A stretch of DNA of 5,776 nt from Verrucomicrobiota bacterium (GTDB lineage Bacteria; Verrucomicrobiota; Lentisphaeria; Victivallales; Victivallaceae): contig JAEWSS010000347.1 in assembly GCA_023459755.1 (NCBI GenBank), forward strand, positions 1 to 5,776, given 5' to 3'. This document shows, one piece after another, positions 4,847 through 5,776 of this stretch. Each line of letters begins with the position of its first letter. Position 1 is the stretch's first letter. The position numbers and the translations under genes are program-made. Below the pieces are notes generated by a model, which saw only the letters and a program-made list of their open reading frames with translations, was not told the DNA's origin and made no database searches.

Positions 4847-5776
4847 ATGTGGAAATCAAAATACATCTTCGGTCCGGTTCCGTCGCGGCGGCTTGGCAGA
4901 TCGCTGGGCATCGATCTGGTGCCGTATAAAACCTGTCCTTTCGATTGCATCTACTGTCAATTGGGGCGGACGACGACGAAAACCATGGAGCGCAAGGAGT
5001 ATTTCCCGCTGGACGAAATCATCGGGGAAGTGGACCGGAAGCTGAAGGAGAACTGCGCGTTCGACTATATTACCCTGTCCGGTTCGGGCGAACCGACGCT
5101 TCATTCCCGAATCGGCGAATTGATTGAAGCGATCAAGAAACGTACCGCGAAACCGTTGGCGGTCATAACCAACGGGTCGCTGCTCTGGGACGGGGACGTT
5201 CGCTCCGCGTTGATGCCAGCCGATGTTGTGGTGCCCTCCCTGGATGCCGGAACGCAGGAGTATTTCGAAGCGGTGAACCGCCCCTGTCCGGGCTTGCGGC
5301 TGGATCGGGTGGTGGACGGGCTGGAAACGTTTTCGCGGGAATTCAAAGGGCAAATGTGGCTGGAGGTTTTTTTGCTGGGCGGGATGTTCGATCCCCGTTC
5401 ACGCGCCCGGGAAATTGCGGAATTGACCAGGCGGATCCGTCCGACGCTGATTCAGTTGAACACGGTGGCGCGTCCACCCTGTGAAAGTTTCACCGCGCCG
5501 GTTCCCCGGGACGTGATGATGGAGCTTCCGCCATATTTTCCCGGCCCAGCCGAGGTGATTGCGGACTTCTCGGTCAAATGGAAAAACACGGTTCGCCCGG
5601 CAAACCGGGAGGAAATTCTCAATCTGCTGTCGCGCCGCCCCTGCAAAAGCAGGGATGTCGCGGCGAGCCTGGGGATTCACCACCTGGAAGTGCTGAAGGT
5701 TCTCGAAGAACTGGTGCGGGAGCGAATCCTCGCGGTTACGGAAGAGAACAGCGAGACTTTTTATGCGGTAATCACC
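4847..5776 (+). CDS. COG0731-type radical SAM protein with C-terminal winged helix (3' end outside window)
   Basis: The frame is open from ATG 4847 to the window end, 310 residues, without a stop codon. The start is YIFGPVPSRRLGRSLGID, a hallmark of a radical SAM group related to COG0731. The 4Fe-4S motif is CPFDCIYC with Cys30, Cys34 and Cys37. SGSGEPTLH (78-86) is the SAM-binding GGE-type motif; VITNG (106-110) and PSLDAG (130-135) follow as barrel strands. The last 58 residues or so (LLSRRPCKSRDVAASLGI, then EVLKVLEELVRERIL) look like a winged-helix domain, so the protein probably ends shortly after the window. The ribosome-binding site is weak (AGG near 4832); the gap from def is 32 bases. 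COG0731 includes archaeal wyosine synthase Tyw1, but bacterial members like this have no established reaction. The context suggests a cofactor or protein-modification role (inference). Confidence 0.87.
   Translation, partial: MWKSKYIFGPVPSRRLGRSLGIDLVPYKTCPFDCIYCQLGRTTTKTMERKEYFPLDEIIGEVDRKLKENCAFDYITLSGSGEPTLHSRIGELIEAIKKRTAKPLAVITNGSLLWDGDVRSALMPADVVVPSLDAGTQEYFEAVNRPCPGLRLDRVVDGLETFSREFKGQMWLEVFLLGGMFDPRSRAREIAELTRRIRPTLIQLNTVARPPCESFTAPVPRDVMMELPPYFPGPAEVIADFSVKWKNTVRPANREEILNLLSRRPCKSRDVAASLGIHHLEVLKVLEELVRERILAVTEENSETFYAVIT

Noticed and set aside
4856..5353. Long minus-strand frame over the radical SAM gene
   Set aside because: It is a shadow of a gene with clear catalytic motifs on the other strand.

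Overview
The window looks like chromosomal DNA from an anaerobic bacterium. Coding sequence is moderately GC-rich and one long intergenic region is AT-rich. The anaerobic reading rests on the right-hand gene cluster: two small NifX/NifB-type metal-cofactor-binding proteins, a DUF89 phosphatase-like protein and a radical SAM protein. Such genes are typical of sulfate reducers, methanogens and other strict anaerobes, including some PVC-group bacteria. I cannot name the genus or phylum from the sequence.

Left part (1-1404): two housekeeping genes on the + strand. First is the C-terminal 256 residues of RimO, the ribosomal protein S12 methylthiotransferase, cut by the window edge. Ten bases later comes a complete pgsA for phosphatidylglycerophosphate synthase. 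A hairpin over the pgsA stop codon has the form of an intrinsic terminator for the minus strand.

Middle part (1405-2541): a tRNA-Ser(GGA) gene with encoded CCA at 1521-1610, then about 930 bases with no credible protein gene. That stretch is not featureless. It holds two decayed look-alikes of the tRNA 3' end, a cluster of ATTCTGAG octamers (one pair forming a strong hairpin), and two inverted repeats that share the core CAAGTTA. It ends in what looks like a sigma-54 control region: two similar ATTGCA-type semi-palindromes 43 bp apart, then a well matched -24/-12 promoter about 27 bases before the next start codon.

Right part (2542-5776): five closely spaced + strand genes that look like one operon. 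They are a NifX-like protein with a Cys/Arg tail, a second NifX/NifB-like protein of the MTH1175/TM1290 type, a DUF89/ARMT1-like metal-dependent phosphatase with a CxxC N-terminus, a peptide deformylase, and a COG0731-type radical SAM protein with a C-terminal winged-helix region (cut by the window end). Gaps are 48, 0, 2 and 32 bases.

My inference is a sigma-54-controlled anaerobic metallocofactor or Fe-S-related operon. It resembles the sigma-54-regulated orange-protein (NifX-like) operons of Desulfovibrio, but has a different partner set: no MinD-type ATPase is visible, and DUF89, deformylase and radical SAM genes are present instead. The actual pathway is unknown.
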